In this document: positions 1 through 10,100 of the stretch, piece by piece
How positions within the stretch are numbered: the first letter of the stretch is position 1
Layout of the letters: each line of letters begins with the position of its first letter
Source of the DNA: Paenalkalicoccus suaedae
Lineage (GTDB): Bacteria; Bacillota; Bacilli; Bacillales; Salisediminibacteriaceae
Direction of reading: 5' to 3'
Length of the DNA stretch: 64,000 bases
NCBI RefSeq assembly: GCF_006965545.2
Contig: NZ_CP041372.2
Coordinates: 744,001-808,000, forward strand
The notes under the pieces: model-generated
Told to the model about the DNA's origin: nothing
The model's database searches: none
Seen by the model: only the letters and a program-made list of their open reading frames with translations
Program-made: the position numbers and the translations under genes

Positions 1-1
1 C

Positions 2-997
2 GATTCAGATGATCAGTGGCTATATGATTATTTGGACATGGAAGCAACGAGTCCAAAGAAATTTGCTGATAAATTAGCAGAAGCTGATGAAGATGAAGAG
101 ATCATTGTTGAAATCAATTCTGGTGGTGGATATGTTTGGGCAGCATCTGAAATTTATACAAAGCTAAGACAGCACAAAGGCGATGTGAAAATTGAGATCG
201 TTGGAATAGCAGCAAGTGCAGCGTCCTTTATTGCTTGTGCAGGAAAAGTTTTTATATCCCCTACTGCACAAATGATGATCCATAATGCATGGACAATGGC
301 AAGTGGTGATAAAAACCAGATGCAGGGCGTAAGTGAAATGTTAAAAACCACTGACGAGGCAATTACTTTGGCTTATGCAGACAAGACAAACCTTAGCCAA
401 GAAGAGTTACTGGACCTTATGGAAAAAGAAACTTGGATGAGTGCAACAAAGGCAAAAGAACTTGGTTTTGCAGATGAAATTATGTTTGAGAAAACCTCAA
501 ATCAAGCGGTGGCCTCTGCTAATAATACGGGCCTCATTCCAGAAGCCGTATTAAACAAGTTAAAAAACGAACTCATAGACCAAAGAATAGTTGCTTCAGC
601 ACCAAAAAAGGAGGAAGAAACATTGAAATCAGTTGAAGAGTTAAAAAATCAATATCCAGATTTACACAAGCAAGTTACTGATGAAGCTTTTAATGCTGGA
701 ATCAAAGCAGAGAATAATCGTCTAAAAGAGATTGAAGAACTTAGCATTGGTGGAGCTGAAGATTTAGTAAATAAGGCTAAAGAAGACCCGTCAATGACTG
801 CCGAGAAGTTAGCAATGCAAATCGTCAAAGCGCAAAAAGATACAGGCGCAAATTATTTAAATCAAGTCCAAGAGGATGCGCAAGAATTAAATGAGCTTGA
901 AGGTTCAGATACATCAGCCAAAAATAGCGATGCTGAAAGATCACAAAACGCGAAATCGTTAGCTGAAGCAATGAATAAAAAACGAGGAGGTAAATAA
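2..997 (+). CDS. Phage head maturation protease, ClpP/S49-like (5' truncated by window)
   Basis: The frame is open from base 2, so the true start lies outside the window; an internal TTG at 32 is unlikely to be the start. The visible N-terminal half is a ClpP-like serine peptidase fold: an INSGGG strand-turn, the nucleophile region GIAASAAS, and the MMIHNAW segment carrying the catalytic His. The C-terminal half, roughly the last 130 residues, is charged and helical with coiled-coil character. That matches head proteases of Bacillus phages in which a scaffold-like tail is fused to the protease. Family knowledge: such enzymes cleave scaffold or capsid precursors during prohead maturation. It stands directly upstream of decoration and capsid genes, as expected. 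Confidence 0.9.
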   Translation, partial: DSDDQWLYDYLDMEATSPKKFADKLAEADEDEEIIVEINSGGGYVWAASEIYTKLRQHKGDVKIEIVGIAASAASFIACAGKVFISPTAQMMIHNAWTMASGDKNQMQGVSEMLKTTDEAITLAYADKTNLSQEELLDLMEKETWMSATKAKELGFADEIMFEKTSNQAVASANNTGLIPEAVLNKLKNELIDQRIVASAPKKEEETLKSVEELKNQYPDLHKQVTDEAFNAGIKAENNRLKEIEELSIGGAEDLVNKAKEDPSMTAEKLAMQIVKAQKDTGANYLNQVQEDAQELNELEGSDTSAKNSDAERSQNAKSLAEAMNKKRGGK

Positions 998-999
998 TT

Positions 1000-1359
1000 A
1001 TGCAAATCGGAGAACGTAAGTATGACAATTTACTTGCCGGCGGTATCTCTCCAATCGTTTCTAAAGGAGCGACTTTGAAAGCTGGACAACAGTATTTTCG
1101 TGGGGATGTTCTAGCGTTAGATGCTGATAACAAAGCAGTCTTAATAGATTCTGAATCTGAAGTTGATAGCGTAAAAGAACCTTATGCTATTTTAGCTGAA
1201 GACGTTGACGCTACAGAGGAAGATGCAGAAGCCGGTGTATACCTGACTGGTGAGTTTAATGCACATGCATTACGCACGTCGGATAATGATGAGATTTATG
1301 ATCATATCATTGCACTTCGTAACATTGGTATCTTTGTTAAAGAAAATATTGAAGCATAG
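1000..1359 (+). CDS. Head decoration protein (lambda gpD-like)
   Basis: A 119-residue protein starting at ATG 1000 after a good GAGGAGG site, two bases after the protease stop. The N-terminal GERKYDNLLAG and a central acidic region with PYAILAEDVDA are typical of the head decoration protein D family. That family trimerises on the capsid surface and stabilises expanded heads. Its place between protease and major capsid protein E is the conserved order in this phage type. No signal peptide or membrane segment is visible. The assignment rests on sequence style and synteny; a structural search would settle it. Confidence 0.85.
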   Translation: MQIGERKYDNLLAGGISPIVSKGATLKAGQQYFRGDVLALDADNKAVLIDSESEVDSVKEPYAILAEDVDATEEDAEAGVYLTGEFNAHALRTSDNDEIYDHIIALRNIGIFVKENIEA

Positions 1360-1373
1360 AGGGGGCTTATTTA

Positions 1374-2402
1374 ATGAACATGTATGATACACGCACAATG
1401 TTAGAAGCAATCGAACAATTAAAGCCAGTTAACACATTTTTAAAGGACACATTCTTCCCAACACCTAAAACATTTGATACTGCGGCGGTTGAGGTAGATT
1501 ATCGTAAAGGGAAAAGAAAACTAGCTCCATTCGTATCAGACAGAGTTGCTGGAAAAGTCGTTGATCGTGAAGGATTCACTACACATTTATTCGAACCGGC
1601 AACCATTAAACCCGTGCGTACTATTCAGAGCATTGACCTTATGAAACGCTCCATGGGTGAAAATGTATATGGAGCACGAAGCCCACAGGAGCGAGCACAA
1701 GAAATTTTAGCTAACGATATTACAGACCTTGATGAAATGATTACTCGCCGTGAAGAATGGATGGCTGCTCAAGTTTTATTTGAAGGCAAAGTAGACATTG
1801 TTGGTGAGGGCGTTAATAAAACGATGAATTTTGATTTCACCAATAAAGAAACGTTGTCAGGCACTGATCTTTGGACTCACGCTGATAGTGATCCACTGAA
1901 AGACTTAAAAGATACACGTAGAAAAATTATGATTTCATCGGGAATTTCTCCAAATACAGTGATCTTTAGTTCGGACGTTGTAGATGATTTTGTGAATCAT
2001 CCTAAAGTTTCTGGATTGCTTAACAACCGTCGAATAACAATTGGTCAAATTGATCCAATGGCTATGCCAAATGGAGTCACTTATATTGGTAATATCACCG
2101 AATTAGGCTGTGATATTTATACGTATGATGAGTTTTATTACGATGAAGAAACCCAAGAAGATAAATCTCTAGTTCCAGACGGTACAGTCATGATGGGATC
2201 AACAAATTCTAAGTCCACAATGGCGTATGGTGCAATTACAATTGCCGATACTTCAAATAATACATTTTCGGTTGTCGAAAGTACGCGCGTACCAGTTTCA
2301 TTTGTGCAAGTTGATCCTGCTGCTCGTTTCTTGCAAATTCACAGTAAACCTTTGCCAATTCCACATGAAGTAAACAGTTGGGCCATTCTAAAAGTAAAGT
2401 AG
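1374..2402 (+). CDS. Major capsid protein, E family
   Basis: A 342-residue protein of the phage major capsid protein E family (HK97 fold). The N-terminus has the characteristic pattern of a Tyr/Asp-Thr-Arg stretch followed by LKPVNTFLKDTFFP. The segment REGFTTHLFEPATIKP and the C-terminal KPLPIPHEVNSWAILKVK are also typical of the family. Length is normal. Start is ATG 1374 with a GGGGG ribosome site about nine bases upstream. It lies directly after the decoration gene and would form the capsid shell. No truncation or oddity is seen. Confidence 0.93.
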   Translation: MNMYDTRTMLEAIEQLKPVNTFLKDTFFPTPKTFDTAAVEVDYRKGKRKLAPFVSDRVAGKVVDREGFTTHLFEPATIKPVRTIQSIDLMKRSMGENVYGARSPQERAQEILANDITDLDEMITRREEWMAAQVLFEGKVDIVGEGVNKTMNFDFTNKETLSGTDLWTHADSDPLKDLKDTRRKIMISSGISPNTVIFSSDVVDDFVNHPKVSGLLNNRRITIGQIDPMAMPNGVTYIGNITELGCDIYTYDEFYYDEETQEDKSLVPDGTVMMGSTNSKSTMAYGAITIADTSNNTFSVVESTRVPVSFVQVDPAARFLQIHSKPLPIPHEVNSWAILKVK

Positions 2403-2412
2403 GTGCTAAGTA

Positions 2413-2796
2413 ATGATAGAAGCTAAAGAAAAGATCAGACACAACGGACAATCAATCGCGATTGGACAGAAGTTAAATGGATTATCAAAAGAAGAAGAAC
2501 AACGACTGGTAGCCTTAGGGGCTGCTTTTTTTGTTGACACAAAGCCTGTTGTACAAGTAGAGGGAACAAAAGAGCCTCAAGATCCACCAAATGATTTAGG
2601 CGATAAGAAAGATGGTAAAGAAGACGATATTAGCGTCCTGAAAAATGAATTTATTGGCATCGAACTTGCCGATTTAAAAGCGACAGCTAAAGAAGTAGGC
2701 GTTGAATTTACTGGTAACATCGGACATGAGAAGCTAGTAGATCGCATTATTGAAGTAGGACTAGCACAAAACGTTTTATCTCAGTTTGAGGATTAA
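2413..2796 (+). CDS. Phage protein, possible HeH/SAP-like C-terminus
   Basis: A 127-residue hydrophilic protein between the major capsid gene and the connector genes. The N-terminal 50 residues (GQKLNGLSKEEEQRLVALGAA) look like the small beta-rich domain often found at this locus. A Pro/Asp/Lys-rich linker follows. The last 45 residues (ELADLKATAKEVGVEFTGN then a helix) resemble a HeH/LEM or SAP-like helix-extension-helix module, which can bind nucleic acid. Its function is not known. The position suggests a head-completion or DNA-end-associated role, but that is inference. Confidence 0.6.
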   Translation: MIEAKEKIRHNGQSIAIGQKLNGLSKEEEQRLVALGAAFFVDTKPVVQVEGTKEPQDPPNDLGDKKDGKEDDISVLKNEFIGIELADLKATAKEVGVEFTGNIGHEKLVDRIIEVGLAQNVLSQFED

Positions 2797-2800
2797 TCTA

Positions 2801-3112
2801 ATGAACTTCAAAGACATGGTGAATGATGACATATTTACTTTTTTGAATATTGATGAGTTTGGTGAAGTCACAACTATTGATGATGAAGAAGTAGTTGTTG
2901 TCTTTGGAACAATTGAACTCTCTGATTTCACTATTAAAAATGGTGAAGGACTTCTAGAAGAAGATCGTATCTTTTACGTAAAAGATGGCGATCTTTCTTT
3001 CTATCCTCGTCAAGGAAATAAAATCGTTGTTAATGGTGATAAATGTGAAGTTTTACAAACATCAGAAGATGATGGTCTACTTAAAGTCCTTATTAGGTTG
3101 ATAGAGTCATAA
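2801..3112 (+). CDS. Putative head-tail joining protein
   Basis: A 103-residue acidic protein. I chose ATG 2801 (MNFKDMVNDD) because it sits close to GAGGATTAA and avoids an overlap with the preceding stop. It is rich in beta strands (EEVVVVFGTIEL, EDRIFYVKDGDLSFYP) and matches the size and position of FII/XkdH-type head-tail joining proteins, which cap the connector below the portal. No catalytic motif is visible. It lies in a tight collinear run with genes for tail completion downstream. Confidence 0.6.
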   Translation: MNFKDMVNDDIFTFLNIDEFGEVTTIDDEEVVVVFGTIELSDFTIKNGEGLLEEDRIFYVKDGDLSFYPRQGNKIVVNGDKCEVLQTSEDDGLLKVLIRLIES

Positions 3113-3119
3113 AGCATGG

Positions 3120-3713
3120 GTGGTGTTTAAGGTGATTGACATTGATCTACAACGTGAGGTATCAAAGGATCTAAAAAAACGATTGAAAAGATTTCAGGCA
3201 CGACTACCTCAAGCGTCTGCTGAAGCAGCTAACAGGGCAGCAATTACTCTTCGCAAAAATATGAATATGGAAATACGCAAAGAGTACACCATTAAAGCGA
3301 CTGATATTAAAGAGACTGTATCTCTTGATAAGGCAACTAAAGCAACCATGTTTGCTGAAGTTGGTTCACGCGGTAATCCGATTAGCTTAGATCGCTTTAA
3401 GTTGTTGCCACGTAAAGTAAGTCCTAAACGTAAGGCTCCGATTAAGGCTGCTGTTAAGAAAGGTGCTACCAAAGCAATACCTGGAGCCTTTGTAACAAAT
3501 CTTAAAGATCGCAGATTAGGAAATATTGTTGGTGCTGCAATGCGACAATCTAAATCAAGAAACCCTATTCGTCGTTTATCGGGTCCATCTATCCCTCAGA
3601 TGCTTAATAACGACAGAGTGAATAAGGTAATTAGAGAAACAGGACAAGAAGCATTTCAAAAGCGATTTGACCACAATGTAAGTCGAATCTTAGATCAGGT
3701 GATGTCTCAATGA
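3120..3713 (+). CDS. Minor tail protein Z-like (tail completion)
   Basis: A 197-residue strongly basic protein with many Lys and Arg. The segment ANRAAITLRKNMNMEIRKEY, followed by the central PRKVSPKRKAP region, is characteristic of the GPZ minor tail family, which helps complete or join tails in lambdoid and Mu-like phages. Possible starts are GTG 3120, 3123 or 3132; 3120 is given here but 3132 is equally possible, since the ribosome site is weak. The end overlaps the next start by four bases (ATGA), showing translational coupling. Confidence 0.65.
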   Translation: MVFKVIDIDLQREVSKDLKKRLKRFQARLPQASAEAANRAAITLRKNMNMEIRKEYTIKATDIKETVSLDKATKATMFAEVGSRGNPISLDRFKLLPRKVSPKRKAPIKAAVKKGATKAIPGAFVTNLKDRRLGNIVGAAMRQSKSRNPIRRLSGPSIPQMLNNDRVNKVIRETGQEAFQKRFDHNVSRILDQVMSQ

Positions 3714-4195
3714 ATCCACTTACTTTACAGGTTGAACTAAAAAAAAGGTTTGAGAGGGAATTTGCAAACTTACGCCTAGAAAGACCGGATGAGGGTGGAA
3801 GAGATGTTGCTCTACAAATCTTCAAACAACACTTACCAGCAAACAAAAAGACGTCTAAAGATGAAAAAGATTCACACTATCCATGTCTGATCATTCAACT
3901 AGACGAGGGAGAGATTTCATCTGAGGATGAGCCACAAGAAGTATCAGTGATTTTTATGGCTGGCGTTTATGATGAGCAAGACGATTATCAAGGTTATCAA
4001 GATGCATTTTTAATTATTGATCGTGTGTTTAATAGTCTACAAAAAGATAGGTATATCAAAGGCACGTATCAAGCCATGTTACCCATGAAATGGGCTTATC
4101 ATAGCGAAAATGCGATGCCTTATTTTTTTACCGGACTATTTGTTAGTTTTGAAGCACCAAAAGCAATGCGACAAGATGTGGAGGCGATGATATGA
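3710..4195 (+). CDS. Putative tail terminator protein
   Basis: A 161-residue protein whose ATG overlaps the stop of the GPZ-like gene. It has a basic amphipathic N-terminal helix followed by alternating strands, including YPCLIIQLDEGEI and VSVIFMAGVYDE. These match the general layout of tail-terminator or tail-completion proteins that stop tube growth and join tail to head. The acidic mid-section (EGEISSEDEPQE) is typical of Bacillus phages. The function is inferred from position between joining protein and sheath plus fold pattern, not from a diagnostic motif. Confidence 0.5.
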   Translation: MNPLTLQVELKKRFEREFANLRLERPDEGGRDVALQIFKQHLPANKKTSKDEKDSHYPCLIIQLDEGEISSEDEPQEVSVIFMAGVYDEQDDYQGYQDAFLIIDRVFNSLQKDRYIKGTYQAMLPMKWAYHSENAMPYFFTGLFVSFEAPKAMRQDVEAMI

Positions 4196-4542
4196 ACGAG
4201 AAAGAAGTAAAAGATGAAAAGGTGGAGCCAATTATCCCACTCAACGAATCACCAAAGGCGAAGCCTAAAGCGCAAAGTAAAAAGGTAGAGCAGGAAGCGA
4301 TTGAGGTTAAGGCAGAGCCGAAAAATGAGAAGGTTATTTATATTGGACCTACATTTAACGGTATTCAGCAGTTTACAGCGCTAGAAAAAGTACCGGAATC
4401 GTTTAAAGAAGTAAATGAAGAACACGCTTTTTTCAAATACCTTTTTGTTAAATTCAGTGACTTTCCTAAGGCGCGTCAAAATGTATTTAAGACAGGAACA
4501 CGAGAATATCAATTAGTCGAAAAAGCGAAGGAGGTTATCTAA
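4192..4542 (+). CDS. Small phage protein upstream of tail sheath
   Basis: A 116-residue protein of unknown function. The first 50 residues are a low-complexity Lys/Glu/Pro stretch (NESPKAKPKAQSKKVEQE). The rest (KVIYIGPTFNGIQQFTALEKV, and a C-terminal helix) forms a compact domain often seen directly before the sheath gene in Bacillus myophages. It overlaps both neighbours by a few bases, so it is translated in a coupled manner with the terminator and sheath genes. A charged disordered N-terminus suggests a structural adaptor, but this is inference. Confidence 0.55.
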   Translation: MNEKEVKDEKVEPIIPLNESPKAKPKAQSKKVEQEAIEVKAEPKNEKVIYIGPTFNGIQQFTALEKVPESFKEVNEEHAFFKYLFVKFSDFPKARQNVFKTGTREYQLVEKAKEVI

Positions 4543-5975
4543 TGGCATACCGACATGGTATTGAAGTTGATAGACAGCCGTTTGGCTTGTCTTTAGCAAC
4601 TGGCGGAGCTAACACAGTCCCAGTGGTATTTGGTACAGCGCAATCAAATTTAGCATCTGATCCATCCTCAAATTTAAATAAACCTGTACTAATTCGCAAT
4701 CCGCGTGAAGCTCGCGAGCTAGTAGGTTTTTCTACAGATTTCGAGTTTACATTGAATCAGGCTATTGATGCAGCCTTTAATGAGCTGAAAATATCTCCGA
4801 TTTTAGTAGTCAATGTGCTTGATGTTGCTACTCATAAAGAGTCTGAAACAACTACTGTAAACCTTACGTCTGGTGAGGCGGTTATTAATGATACACGTGC
4901 GCTCTTAGATACTGTAGAAATAGAAGAATTAACTGCTGATACAGACTTTATTGTCTCTCGTGATCCTCGTAATCGTTTAGTTATTAGTTTACTAGATGCA
5001 GACGCAATTGCTGACTCAAGTTCGGTAGAAGTTACGTATGATCGAATTGATCCGAGTCTGGTAACGGATGAAGATGTAGTTGGTTCATATGATCCTGCCA
5101 CTAACGTTTATAAGGGAATCGAGCTTTTAACACAGGTATATCCTAAGTATCAATTAATTCCTAATGTTATCAGTGCACCAGGTTTCTCAGCATCGGCAGT
5201 TGTAGGTGCAGCATTAACTGCTAAAGCTGATCTTATCAACGGGATTCTTAATGCATTTGTCCTGCTTGATGTGGAAGGAGAAACAAGACAACAAGCATTA
5301 GAAGCAAAAGTAGAAGCTGGCTATGACTCCGGTAAATCTACTGTCTTATGGCCTAAGGTTGTAGTAGCTAGTAAGAAGTATTGGTATAGCGCCTACATGT
5401 CAGCTGTAATTGCTCAATTAGATAGCGTTAATGATAATGTTCCGTTCAAGTCTCCATCTAATCAGCGCATCACAATTAGCGGTTTAGAGACTCCTGGAGG
5501 ACAAGAAGTTTTTCAGGATAAAACACATGGTAATGAATTGAATGCAAAAGGTATCGTTACAGCAATCAATGTAGGTGGATGGAGAACGTGGGGCAATGAA
5601 ACAGCAGCCTTTGATTCTACACTTGAAGAGATTGATATTGCAGATCTGTATATTTCAAATCGACGTATGTTCGATTGGTGGTCAAATTCATTTATTCTAA
5701 GTTACTTTAGCAAAGTCGATAACCCCACTGATTTTAGATTAATTGAACAGTTAGTTGATGATGAAAACATTCGTGCCAATGGTTTTCAGGCTGCTGGACA
5801 AATCGCAGGAGCTCGAATTTCATTTAGTCAAGATGAAAACCCTATTGAGAGCATTTTAGCTGGTGAGATTGTGTTTGATCAGGAGATTGCTTTCTATCCT
5901 CCTGCTAAACACATTAAAAACCGTCTGTCATTCAATCCGACAATTTTAAATGATGCATTATTTGGAGGTGCTTAA
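4542..5975 (+). CDS. Contractile tail sheath protein
   Basis: A 477-residue protein with the sheath family layout. There is an N-terminal arm (YRHGIEVDRQ), a variable middle domain, and a conserved C-terminal domain beginning with the linker RITISGLETPGG. The segment NAKGIVTAINVGGWRTWGNET and the terminal region with FDQEIAFYPPAKHIKNRLSF are diagnostic. The protein polymerises around the tail tube and contracts on infection. The sheath and tube genes are adjacent, separated by two bases. Length is normal; no damage is seen. Confidence 0.95.
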   Translation: MAYRHGIEVDRQPFGLSLATGGANTVPVVFGTAQSNLASDPSSNLNKPVLIRNPREARELVGFSTDFEFTLNQAIDAAFNELKISPILVVNVLDVATHKESETTTVNLTSGEAVINDTRALLDTVEIEELTADTDFIVSRDPRNRLVISLLDADAIADSSSVEVTYDRIDPSLVTDEDVVGSYDPATNVYKGIELLTQVYPKYQLIPNVISAPGFSASAVVGAALTAKADLINGILNAFVLLDVEGETRQQALEAKVEAGYDSGKSTVLWPKVVVASKKYWYSAYMSAVIAQLDSVNDNVPFKSPSNQRITISGLETPGGQEVFQDKTHGNELNAKGIVTAINVGGWRTWGNETAAFDSTLEEIDIADLYISNRRMFDWWSNSFILSYFSKVDNPTDFRLIEQLVDDENIRANGFQAAGQIAGARISFSQDENPIESILAGEIVFDQEIAFYPPAKHIKNRLSFNPTILNDALFGGA

Positions 5976-5977
5976 TC

Positions 5978-6496
5978 GTGAGTACAGTTATTCCTGAAAA
6001 ATTGATTAACTACAACGTTTATGACGATCAAGAAAAACTAGCCGGTGTGCAAGCTGAAGTAACGTTACCAAGTTTTGAAGCAATGTCAGAATCTATCTCA
6101 GGTGCTGGCATTGCTGGTGAATATGAATCACCAACTATTGGACATTTTGGTTCTCAAACCATGCAAATGTCATTCAGAGTTTTAAATGAAGCGCCTTTCC
6201 GTTTAATGCGTAATCAAGCGCGTACGCTGACGATTCGGGCAGCACAACAATCTTATGACAAAGCAGCAGGAAGAAATTTAGTTCGTCCTTTTAAGGTTGT
6301 TGTTAAAGGCATGGCTAAAGGTGGAGAATTAGGAACCCTTGCGCCAGGAGCACAAACAAACAGTAACGCTACGATTGAAGTATTGTACATTAAGATCGAA
6401 CTCGAAGGTCGCACAATTTTAGAGTTTGATAAATTAAACTATATCTATATTTTGGATGGCGTAGACGTCTTAGCTGATGTTAGAAACGCACTATAG
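5978..6496 (+). CDS. Major tail tube protein (FII-like)
   Basis: A 172-residue protein starting at GTG 5978 after a TTGGAGGTGC ribosome site. It has the P2 FII-type tube signature: an N-terminal PEKLINYNVYDDQEKLAG, a central ESISGAGIAGEYESP, and a C-terminal beta region with EFDKLNYIYILDGVDVL. It forms the inner tube of the contractile tail. Directly after the sheath gene it completes the canonical sheath-tube pair. Length is typical. Confidence 0.92.
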   Translation: MSTVIPEKLINYNVYDDQEKLAGVQAEVTLPSFEAMSESISGAGIAGEYESPTIGHFGSQTMQMSFRVLNEAPFRLMRNQARTLTIRAAQQSYDKAAGRNLVRPFKVVVKGMAKGGELGTLAPGAQTNSNATIEVLYIKIELEGRTILEFDKLNYIYILDGVDVLADVRNAL

Positions 6497-6510
6497 GAGG
6501 ATAAACTATT

Positions 6511-7005
6511 ATGAATCAAAACGAAAATTACACTCAGGCAAGCCAAGTAGCAGCACAAGCGAATGAGAAATCTCAATCGAGTAATCAAGATGACTCTTTT
6601 GGAAGGAATAATCCAGAAAACCCAAATTCGCATGTAGTTAGCGAACATCAGGAGACTCAAAATGAGTCTTCTGAAAGTAATTTAACAGTTAGCAATAATA
6701 ATCTAGTTGAGTTTGACCAGTCAAAGCCTACCGTGATCAAACTATCCAAACCAGTTGTGTTCGAAGGTCAAACTTATCATGAACTAGTTTGTTATTTTGA
6801 CGACTTAACAGGTAACGACATGGATGCCATCGGAAAAGAAGTAGCATCGGCTGGACACATGGTAATTAACCCGGGTATTAGCACACCTTTTCTCGCTGCA
6901 TTTGCAGCACGAGCAGCACGAGTGCCTACAGCATTAGTTGCATCATTTAAAGCGAAGGACTATCAAAAAGCAACTAACGCGGCTCAGATTTTTTTGGGGG
7001 AGTAG
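6511..7005 (+). CDS. Tail assembly chaperone (P2 gpE-like), short form
   Basis: A 164-residue protein. The first 75 residues are low-complexity, rich in Asn, Gln, Ser and Glu. The conserved part starts near TVIKLSKPVVFEGQTYHELV and continues with LTGNDMDAIGKEV, the pattern of phage tail-assembly chaperones acting on the tape measure protein. It ends in TAG at 7003-7005 shortly after a T-run. The gene lies between tube and tape measure, the canonical chaperone position. A -1 shift at the slippery run would yield a longer product; see the entry at 6990. Confidence 0.85.
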   Translation: MNQNENYTQASQVAAQANEKSQSSNQDDSFGRNNPENPNSHVVSEHQETQNESSESNLTVSNNNLVEFDQSKPTVIKLSKPVVFEGQTYHELVCYFDDLTGNDMDAIGKEVASAGHMVINPGISTPFLAAFAARAARVPTALVASFKAKDYQKATNAAQIFLGE

Positions 7006-7196
7006 GTTACGACTTAGAGCAGTCGTCGCCTGTAAGCATAGTAAATTCAATCAGAGAAAACGCCGTTCACCTTTCTATAAACACTTACACATCCGTTGAA
7101 TACTGGATGTCTAGAACACTGTCACAGTTGCATGGTTGGGTTGCAACTGTGAATAAAGTTATGCAGGATCGAGGAGGGGAGGGAAATAGGCAGTGA
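6990..7196 (+). CDS. -1 frameshift extension of tail assembly chaperone (E+E'-type)
   Basis: The zero frame reads ATT TTT TTG GGG just before its stop at 7003. This contains the slippery heptamer T TTT TTG, the type used in P2 gene E, followed by a G5 run. A -1 slip there opens a frame that stays open for 66 codons and ends at TGA 7194-7196. That stop overlaps the GTG start of the tape measure as GTGA. The extension contains tryptophans and aromatic positions (VEYWMSRTLSQLHGWV) typical of chaperone T or E' domains. The frame is seen directly; frameshifting itself is inferred from the heptamer, the position and known phage practice. Without it 187 bases here would be non-coding. Confidence 0.85.
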   Translation, partial: FFGGVGYDLEQSSPVSIVNSIRENAVHLSINTYTSVEYWMSRTLSQLHGWVATVNKVMQDRGGEGNRQ

Positions 7197-10100
7197 GTCA
7201 AAAAGCTTATGAGATAGCTTTTAAACTTGGCGCGCAAATGGACCCCTCCATGCAAAAAGTAATGGGCGATACACAAAAGAATATGAAAGGCCTCGAGAAA
7301 GGCATGGAAGGAGCTCAGAAAAAATCTGGGCTCCTTCGTCGTTCTTTTGGTAATCTATCAGGCGCTGCTAAGTTAGCAGGTGGATTAATAGTTACTTATT
7401 TAGGCGCAAGAACATTTAAAGCTGTAATAGGTGCTGCAAGTGAATTTGAAGATCAAATGGCAAACATATCAACTCTTTTAACTGGCGACGTATCGGCGAG
7501 TATGCAATCTATGAATGAAGATATCAAAAGAATTGCTAAACAGACTGGTGTATCGACAGAGCTCTTAGCTGATGGTCTTTATCAAGTTGTTTCTGCCTTT
7601 GGTGAAGCGAAAGATAATGCAGAAGTCTTAGAAATTGCAACGAAGGCAGCCTCAGCTGGTAATGCCGAAGTAGCTGATAGCGTAAACTTACTTTCAGCCG
7701 TTACAAAGGGTTACGGCGACACGAGCGCAGAAGCCGTTCAGAAAGCATCTGACTTAGCATTTGCAACAGTTCGATTAGGACAAACCTCATTTCCGGAATT
7801 AGCATCAAGTATGGGTAAAGTAATTCCTCTTGCTGCTACACTAGGCGCTGAACAAGAAGAACTTTTTGGAGCTATGGCAACCCTTACGGGGGTTACAGGT
7901 AACACAGCAGAGGTAACTACTCAGCTACGATCAACGTTACAAGGGTTTCTCCAGCCTTCAGGAGCCATGGGCGACGCCTTAAAGAGTTTAGGCTATGAGA
8001 ACGGACAAGTAGCCTTACAATCAGAAGGTTTGCAAGGAATACTTGAGAGTTTGCGCAAAGAAGTCGGTAACGATGAAATTGCCTTTTCTAATTTGTTTGG
8101 TTCAGTTGAAGCTAAAAACGCAGTCTTGGCACTTACGGGATCACAAGCAGAGAACTTTACCGAAAAGACTAAAGAAATGGCCAATGCTGTAGGAGCTACA
8201 GAAGAAGCATTTGAAAAGAAGCAAAAAACAGCTAAAGCAGCATGGGCAAGGATACAACAATACATCAATGTTGCTGCCATAAATATTGGAGATAAGTTTC
8301 TACCGATTATAGCTGAAGGTCTTACTTGGACGATGGACTTGTTCGATAAGGTTTGGCCGAAAGTAAGTGAATTTGCTAATCAGTTCGCTGAGCCTTTAAA
8401 GGGTCTAGGTAAAGTGGTGCAAGGGATCTTCCAGTATATGAGTGGCAATTCATATGATGGATTCATCAGTTTTGTGGAGTCTGGATTTTCTCCTGGCATC
8501 ATCAAAATGGTAGATAATTTTGCAAAGTCTGTTGGCGAGATTGCTTCGAACGTTAAAGATGCAATTAGTATTGGTAAAGGATTCATCCAAAACTTATTCG
8601 GCGATAGAAAAGACGGTAATGCATCTATCATAAGCGCAAATTTGGGACCTGATACAACAAAGAGGTTATTAGATATTGCTAAGAATGTAAGAGAATTCGG
8701 TGAGACGGTAGTAACTTATTTTAAATCAGCTTTTGATACATTATGGCCAATACTTCAAATGGTTTTTCAAAATGTACAAGATGGAATAGCCTTTTTAATG
8801 CCTTACATTGTTAGCGCTATTGGTCCAGTAGTAGGTTTCTTTAAAGGGATTTTAGAGCAAATATCTACTTTTTGGCAAGAAAACGGAGCGCAGATCATTC
8901 AAGCACTAGTAAATATTGGTGGGTTTTTAAAAGACACATTTATATTTTTACTTCCATTTATTTTAGGAATTGTAAAGGCGGTTTGGGGTAATATCCAAGG
9001 CGTTATTTCTGGTGCCGTCGGCGTCATTACAGGAATCATTAAGTTATTAGCATCTGTGTTTACTGGCGATATGGCAGGCATGTGGGAGGCGTTGAAACAA
9101 ATATTCATGAGTGGGGTAAAACTCATTTGGAATATGATCCAACTTACTTTCTACGGTCGAATAATTGGAGGTATTAGAGCGTTAGCAATTGGTGCTCGAA
9201 CAATACTTTCTGGTATGTGGACTGCTATACGAACTTTCTTTACTAATGGTGTTGTCAATGCGGTAACGTCAGTTGGTCGCTTTGTGGTTGGTGTAAGAAA
9301 TGGATTTACACGCGCTCGAACAGCTGTAGTCGATACAATGCGAAGAATGTATGATGCTGTTAAATCACGATTTGATAGCATGGTAACAGGAGCAAGAGAG
9401 TTACCAGGGCGGTTAGGTTCAGGAATACGTGCCATGGCTAGTAAAGCTGTTGACGGAGTAAAAAAATTAGGTAATGACATGGTAAATGGATTAGCTGCCG
9501 CGATCAATGGCGTTGGTGAAGGAGTTAACTGGATTTTAGGTAAGATCGGCGTGAGCTTTACTATTCCATCGTGGGTTCCTCCTGCTTATGCAAAAGGAAC
9601 AGACTATCACCCCGGTGGTCCGGCGATTGTAGGTGATGGTGGAGGACCAGAATTAATGGTTATGCCGAACGGGAGGCAAATGCTTTCTCCGAGCACCGAC
9701 ACGTTAATGAACCTTCCAAAGGGAACGCAAGTATTACCTTATGAAAAGACTACACAGTTAATGAAAGGCATTCCTGCTTACGCTGAAGGAACAGGCTTAA
9801 TTAATCGAGCGTGGGATGGCGTGAGGAACTTCGCAGGCAGAGTAAAAGATGTTACTACAGATGTATTTAGTTATATCTCTAATCCATCCAAGCTACTTAC
9901 AAATGTCTTAAATGATCTAGGTGTAGCTTTACCCTCTTTAAATGGTGCAGCCGGTAAATTAGTACCGGGTGCTTTTAGTTTTATCAAAAATAAAGCTGTG
10001 GAATTTCTTACGAGCAAGATAGGAGACTTTGGCGCCGATGGAGGTAGTGGTGGCGTAGGAGCAAATACGTTTGCTAACTGGCGACTAACCTCACCATTCG

